NCBI GenBank assembly: GCA_001781625.1
Contig: MFLS01000026.1
Span: forward strand, 1 to 14,608
DNA: 14,608 bases
Direction of reading: 5' to 3'
Source: Candidatus Kaiserbacteria bacterium RIFCSPHIGHO2_12_FULL_56_13
GTDB taxonomy: Bacteria > Patescibacteriota > Minisyncoccia > Phycocordibacterales > Phycocordibacteraceae
Below the pieces are notes generated by a model. The model searched no databases. It worked only from the letters and a program-made list of their open reading frames with translations, and had not been told where the DNA came from. Numbering within the stretch: the stretch's first letter is position 1; every line of letters begins with the position of its first letter. Positions 11,563 to 14,608 of the stretch are shown here, one piece after another. The position numbers and the translations under genes were made by a program.

Positions 11563-12693
11563 CTACTCATTCACGTTAGCCTTGCTTTGCTCAAACTGTA
11601 TCTCGGTAATTCGTGCGTTAAATGCATCAATTTCCTCTTTAAGAGTTTGAAGATCGGAAATTTGTTTATCGGTCAATACATTAAAATTCAGCTTTTCTGC
11701 ATATGCCACCATCTCTTCCAATTTCGCTGCCTGTGCGCGATGTACTTGCATAATTTGAAGGAAGTAGCGCATCCGCTCCAGAGTCTTCTTTTGCGCGACA
11801 GTAGGAAGCTGTTTTTTGTATTCTTCCTGCAACTGTTCAACCAGAGAAACAATTTCTGCTATTTTCGTTTCTCGTCGCGCGATAGAACTCCTTATCTCGT
11901 CGAATTCTCTCTTTCCGGGCGCTTCGCGTTGCAAAAAGAGAACATACGCACCGTTCAAGGCGCCTGACTCATTTAGAAATTGTTGTTCCGCCAGATTTTC
12001 TTGCTTTGTCAGTTCAGGAATGTTGCCGTTATCGAAAAGTGGGTAGGTAGACAGAAGAATAATATATGCGGGCAGGAGCACGAAATGCGCTATTCGATAA
12101 TTGCGACGAGTGAGCGGAGCTTTTATCGCATAAATGAAATAGGAGCCAAGCATGAGCGCCACAAGGGCACCGACCCAGTGTTCTCTGAGCAAATTGAACA
12201 AAATCCATCCACCAGCGTACACGAGTACGCTGTAGAAAAGTAGTGGCAACACATTTTTTCTGCCTCGAAACAACTCGAAGATTATGTATGCAAACGCAAC
12301 GTGCACTAGCAGGTCAAAAATGACCGCAATGTTGATGAGTGTAAGTCCGGCGGTGTAGTTGTTAAGAAACCATGGTTCGATTGAACCTATCGTCTCAATC
12401 ACCAATACGAACCCGAGTATCCAGTTGCGTTGTCTCGCCATCCGATCGACATCTTCGGGACTATCTGGAATTGGTTTTGGCTGCCCATTTTCCGCATCCT
12501 CCTTTTGACGCCATTTGACGAAGAGAGCTATTAGAAATCCGCCGAGAGCAACCCACGAAAGATTCGAGACAATCATTGCTACGTTTACCCAGAAAAGATT
12601 GGTAGGATTGGTTAGCACCTCGGCCAGGGCGTAACCAAAACCCGCCACAAGCAAACCACCTATTATTCCTGCCCAAGTTGATGGTCTCTTCAT
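11563..12693 (-). CDS. Multi-pass membrane protein with coiled-coil tail, unknown function
   Basis: 376 residues from ATG 12693. About seven hydrophobic helices (roughly 7-25, 34-59, 91-110, 114-140, 148-168, 173-190, 201-220), with a polar loop at 60-90 (KWRQKEDAENG). From about 225 to the end the protein is hydrophilic and heptad-rich (IARRETKIAEIVSLVEQLQE; LKEEIDAFNARITEIQFEQ), i.e. a likely coiled coil outside or inside the membrane. No enzymatic motif or family is recognised. Codons are clearly more AT-rich than in the genes to the left and it sits between REP-like repeats, so it is probably accessory. A TAATAAT stretch 7-8 bases before the ATG may be its -10. Confidence 0.75.
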   Translation of the reverse strand: MKRPSTWAGIIGGLLVAGFGYALAEVLTNPTNLFWVNVAMIVSNLSWVALGGFLIALFVKWRQKEDAENGQPKPIPDSPEDVDRMARQRNWILGFVLVIETIGSIEPWFLNNYTAGLTLINIAVIFDLLVHVAFAYIIFELFRGRKNVLPLLFYSVLVYAGGWILFNLLREHWVGALVALMLGSYFIYAIKAPLTRRNYRIAHFVLLPAYIILLSTYPLFDNGNIPELTKQENLAEQQFLNESGALNGAYVLFLQREAPGKREFDEIRSSIARRETKIAEIVSLVEQLQEEYKKQLPTVAQKKTLERMRYFLQIMQVHRAQAAKLEEMVAYAEKLNFNVLTDKQISDLQTLKEEIDAFNARITEIQFEQSKANVNE

Positions 12694-12720
12694 GAAGGTT
12701 ATTATTACACAATTTTAAGT

Positions 12721-12930
12721 CTAAAGTCCAATGTAAACTGTACCAAAAGCTAGCGGGTATGCTACTGTTATTAAAATAATTCCTAATCCGATAAACATTG
12801 CTCGAAATATTATAATGGTCCAACTGGCTTCCCACGGAAATAAAGAACCGGCCCAATTGTTTTTTGCTACACGAATGTAATACTCGCGAAGACGTGATCC
12901 CCACTCTTTGTTTTTATATATACACGTAAT
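12721..12930 (-). pseudogene. C-terminal fragment of a membrane protein
   Basis: One minus-strand frame ending at TAG 12723-12721 reads about 60 residues, KEWGSRLREYYIRVAKNNW, AGSLFPWEASWTIIIF, then a hydrophobic helix (FIGLGIILITVAYPLAFGTVYIGL, quoted in parts as IILITVAYPLAFGTVY). It has no usable start codon and upstream runs straight into the G/A-rich edge of the tandem REP-like repeats. I read it as the tail of a gene cut off by the repeat-bearing segment. No family recognised. Confidence 0.4.
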
Positions 12931-12964
12931 CCCTCCTGGAAATGGGAAATGGAATGGGAATGGG

Positions 12965-13019
12965 AAATGGGGTCAGCCACCATTCTTTGGATGGAAATGG
13001 GGTCAGCCACCATTCTTTG
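12965..13019 (-). repeat. Two tandem REP-like repeat copies, 30-bp period
   Basis: AATGGGGTCAGCCACCATT followed by CTTTG occurs at 12966-12989 and again at 12996-13019, both in the orientation opposite to the copy at 11348. The stretch to the left (12938-12964) is a degenerate run of AAATGGG/GAATGGG units. Confidence 0.88.
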
Positions 13020-13022
13020 TAA

Positions 13023-13103
13023 CCCCGAACCCCGATAGATTACGACCGCTGGAATGGCGATCCTGTCCGTACCCGGGTCTTCGATGCGTGTGTAATACGT
13101 CAT
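13023..13103 (-). other. Short ORF cut by the repeats, doubtful
   Basis: From ATG 13103, with AAAGG about 8 bases upstream, 27 residues (MTYYTRIEDPGTDRIAIPAV, then VIYRGSG) are read before the frame enters the tandem repeats. It may be the start of a gene truncated by them. Nothing else is recognised in 13020-13165. Confidence 0.25.
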
Positions 13104-13167
13104 GGCGCGTACCTTTCATCAGAAAAGGCCGCGTCATGTCCGGCAGGGTACCATATTTGACAGAAAA

Positions 13168-13268
13168 ACAGTGTAGTTCATACTTCACACTGTTCCTAGG
13201 CAAATTAGGAACCGCCCATAATACGGACATGGGCGCGGCGGCGGAGCCAATCACTCCGCCGCCTTTTT
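13168..13268. terminator. Four back-to-back hairpins, terminator-like in both directions
   Basis: Hairpins at 13168-13193 (ACAGTGTAG...ACACTGT), 13192-13212 (GTTCCTA...TAGGAAC), 13213-13235 (CGCCCAT...ATGGGCG) and 13237-13263 (GGCGGCGGAG-CCAATCA-CTCCGCCGCC) follow each other with no spacer. The last is followed by TTTTT on the plus strand; the first is followed by TTTTT on the minus strand. It can stop transcription coming from either side, for instance minus-strand transcription leaving the transposase gene. A small structured RNA is the alternative. Confidence 0.65.
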
Positions 13269-13282
13269 ATCTCATTTTTTGG

Positions 13283-13346
13283 GAAATGGGGAAATGGGGT
13301 CAGGGGAAATGTAGGATAGGAAATGGGGTCAGCCACCATTCTTTGG
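13283..13346 (-). repeat. REP-like repeat copies at the left end of the transposase unit
   Basis: A partial copy (AAATGGGGTCAGG, 13292-13304) is followed by a full copy (13321-13346, AATGGGGTCAGCCACCATT plus CTTTGG). The full copy contains the stop codon of the transposase gene. Confidence 0.85.
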
Positions 13347-14003
13347 CCTCCCGACCGAGCGGAGTGTTTGCTCCAAGCCATATTCTTTAACCATAACATC
13401 AACCCACGAGCTTTTTCCGTAGGGGATGTTTTTAACTACAGATCGCTCAATGGCCTCTTCTTCACTCTCTGTTTGTGGTTCATTAAGCCATTGAAGGTAA
13501 TCTTTGGGACGAGGAACGGGCCATGGGGAAAGGAGCTTTTTCTGCTCGGAGTTCCCGTATTCTCTCCTCCACGCACTCCCCCACCTCCAGTCTTCAGCAC
13601 GTTTGGCTAGATTGGCTTTTTTGGCATTTCGCTCGACATAGCGAACAAGAGTTAAAAAGTAGCGATTCTCTTCGCAAATAAAGGATTTATATCTGCCTTG
13701 GTATAAGTGGCCTTCGCCAATTGTGCTCGTGACAGTGTGCCAGCGCCGAGTATGGGTATTAGTTATCCAGCCCATGAACTTTGCAAGATCGCCGTCTTTT
13801 TTAGGGTAGAGCACTAAATGCCAGTGGTTGGGCATGAGGCAGTAGGCCAATACTCTCATTCCATGCAGTTCTGTTCCTTCTTCAAGAATGCTCTCAAATA
13901 CTTGATAGTCACTGTCTGAATAAAAGATTTGCGCACGAACGTTGGCCCTATTGGTGACGTGATAAACGTACTCTCCGATGTCAATGCGTTCGATGCGAGG
14001 CAT
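13329..14003 (-). CDS. REP-associated tyrosine transposase (RAYT, IS200-like Y1 family)
   Basis: 224 residues from ATG 14003. It is a single-strand DNA transposase of the HUH class. Seen: an N-terminal YHVTNRANVRAQIFYSDSDY strand-helix start, CLMPNHWHLVL with the metal-binding HWH (60-62), GHLYQGRYKSFICEENRYF, then LVRYVERNAKKANL with the probable nucleophile Y122 in the Y-x-x-x-N context, followed by DWRWGSAW. All key residues are present, so it may be active. Its ATG shares a base with the RHS stop (TGATG), suggesting coupled translation. Its last residues (PKNGG) and its stop lie in the REP-like repeat at 13321-13346. Confidence 0.92.
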   Translation of the reverse strand: MPRIERIDIGEYVYHVTNRANVRAQIFYSDSDYQVFESILEEGTELHGMRVLAYCLMPNHWHLVLYPKKDGDLAKFMGWITNTHTRRWHTVTSTIGEGHLYQGRYKSFICEENRYFLTLVRYVERNAKKANLAKRAEDWRWGSAWRREYGNSEQKKLLSPWPVPRPKDYLQWLNEPQTESEEEAIERSVVKNIPYGKSSWVDVMVKEYGLEQTLRSVGRPKNGG

Positions 14004-14608
14004 CAATTGAGCATAACATCAATAAATAGTGGCTGACCCCATTTTCCCACCAATCTTGCCGGATCACCAATAGCAAGATGCGTGGGATCTTGGCTCGTGA
14101 ATTGACCTCGTGCACCGTCGTAGTAACGAGCATTCAAATAGGATAATTCCGTATCTTCGTCATAGTACTGCCCGATGAATTCGCGAGAGGAGGTGTCGGT
14201 GCCGGAGTTGATGCGCCTCCCGCCATAGGGGTAGTAGTCAAGAGTTTGGGTGAGGGTGCCGGAGGAGTTGGTGACGGCGTTCGTGCTTCCGAGATGATCA
14301 GGATGAGAATAGGAGGTGCTTGTTGCCACTCCGTTGCCCTCGATGGTGGCCAGCAAAGTGTCTCCGGCCCAGATGTACTTGGTGCTCGTGGCGCTAATCA
14401 ATTCGTAATACTTCGAGGTGTACGTTGTAGTGGCGGTGCCAGAGCCTTTCGCGACGCGCGCAGTGGTGTGGTCGTATTGGTAGAAGGTGGAGGGAGAGGA
14501 GGAGGCGTATACGGTGGTCAGGCGGGATTGGTAGTCCCAGGTGTTGGTTTGGGAGCCCGTAGAGGTCAGGTTGCCGCTCTGGTCATAGGCATAGGTTGTC
14601 GTTGCGGT
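14003..14608 (-). CDS. RHS repeat-associated core protein, C-terminal part, truncated by a repeat
   Basis: Open on the minus strand from the right edge, 201 residues visible. YD repeats (AYDQSGNLTSTGSQTNTWDY) lead into the RHS core: SHPDHLGSTNAVTNSSGTL, LDYYPYGGRR, FIGQYYDEDTELSYLNARYY and FTSQDPTHLAIGDPARL. In intact RHS proteins a further conserved segment and a variable tip follow the QDP motif. Here the frame instead crosses the REP-like repeat at 14029-14048 (VGKWGQPLFIDVMLN) and stops. RHS shells encapsulate a C-terminal effector; this copy has lost any such tip, so it is probably non-functional or a degraded cassette. The beginning lies outside the window. Confidence 0.88.
   Translation of the reverse strand, partial: TATTTYAYDQSGNLTSTGSQTNTWDYQSRLTTVYASSSPSTFYQYDHTTARVAKGSGTATTTYTSKYYELISATSTKYIWAGDTLLATIEGNGVATSTSYSHPDHLGSTNAVTNSSGTLTQTLDYYPYGGRRINSGTDTSSREFIGQYYDEDTELSYLNARYYDGARGQFTSQDPTHLAIGDPARLVGKWGQPLFIDVMLN
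14027..14048 (+). repeat. REP-like repeat copy at the right end of the transposase unit
   Basis: GTGGCTGACCCCATTTTCCC at 14029-14048, in the same orientation as the copy at 11348 and inverted relative to those at 12965-13346. It replaces the end of the RHS coding sequence and lies 26 bases upstream of the transposase ATG. Confidence 0.85.

Larger units (their letters stand above)
13319..14048 (-). mobile_element. RAYT unit bounded by inverted REP-like repeats
   Basis: GGAAATGGGGTCAGCCAC (13319-13336) and GTGGCTGACCCCATTTTCC (14029-14047) are inverted copies differing by one extra base, and they enclose one transposase gene. The right copy interrupts an RHS gene. Additional solitary or tandem copies at 11348 and 12965-13019 fit spread of short repeats by this transposase. 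RAYTs are usually thought to move short REP units rather than themselves, so whether the whole unit is mobile is uncertain. Confidence 0.75.

Noticed and set aside
12965..13346. CRISPR array
   Set aside because: Repeats are few, have no regular spacers, occur in both orientations and belong to a RAYT; no cas genes are present.
12908..13390. 160-codon plus-strand ORF
   Set aside because: It reads through the REP-like repeats and the hairpin array, giving repeated KWGQPPFF units; a by-product of the repeats.

Overview
The window looks like a chromosomal segment of a Patescibacteria/CPR bacterium of the Parcubacteria (Paceibacteria) type. The clues are a DUF5671-type membrane protein, a sigma-region-4/HARE regulator, an ATP-cone protein of the kind common in these genomes, a shortened MnmA, and a leucyl-tRNA synthetase carrying a Nudix-like insert. 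This placement rests on gene content read by eye; no species is assigned. Nearly all genes lie on the minus strand.

Layout from left to right. (1) 1-1607, minus: mnmA, a small membrane-anchored protein and a partial ATP-cone protein form a tightly packed operon that leaves the window on the left. (2) 1591-1953, plus: a small hypothetical gene shares a divergent promoter region with mnmA. It is separated by a hairpin terminator from (3) the operon 4388-2011, minus, of a membrane protein resembling the front part of type IV secretion/HerA-like ATPases, followed by mltG. (4) 5503-4433: a sigma-like/HARE regulator with its own promoter and terminator. (5) 9318-5538: a DUF5671-like membrane protein coupled to leuS. 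(6) 9687-9403: a two-helix membrane protein. (7) 10862-9765: ychF, preceded by a 20-codon upstream ORF whose first ten residues echo the ychF N-terminus and run directly into a perfect 16-bp palindrome. (8) About 11220-10936: an unidentified, highly structured transcript with a promoter, a closing helix between its ends and an intrinsic terminator. This is the best candidate for an undescribed element here.

From about 11340 to the right edge the window is an accessory, visibly more AT-rich mosaic. It holds RHS/YD-repeat pieces in opposite orientations at its two ends, a multi-pass membrane protein with a coiled-coil tail, a truncated membrane-protein fragment, a bidirectional array of hairpins, and a REP-associated tyrosine transposase (RAYT) flanked by inverted copies of a GTGGCTGACCCC repeat. 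Further copies of that repeat are scattered nearby. The repeat supplies the transposase stop codon and the truncated end of the right-hand RHS gene, so repeat spread appears to have shaped this part.

The conserved part combines translation and tRNA functions (leuS, mnmA, ychF), cell-wall assembly (mltG) and regulation. A recurring feature is a good -10 element only 6-9 bases before the start codon, which predicts leaderless or nearly leaderless mRNAs for several genes. Where genes are separated, a -35 element can overlap the stop codon of the gene upstream.
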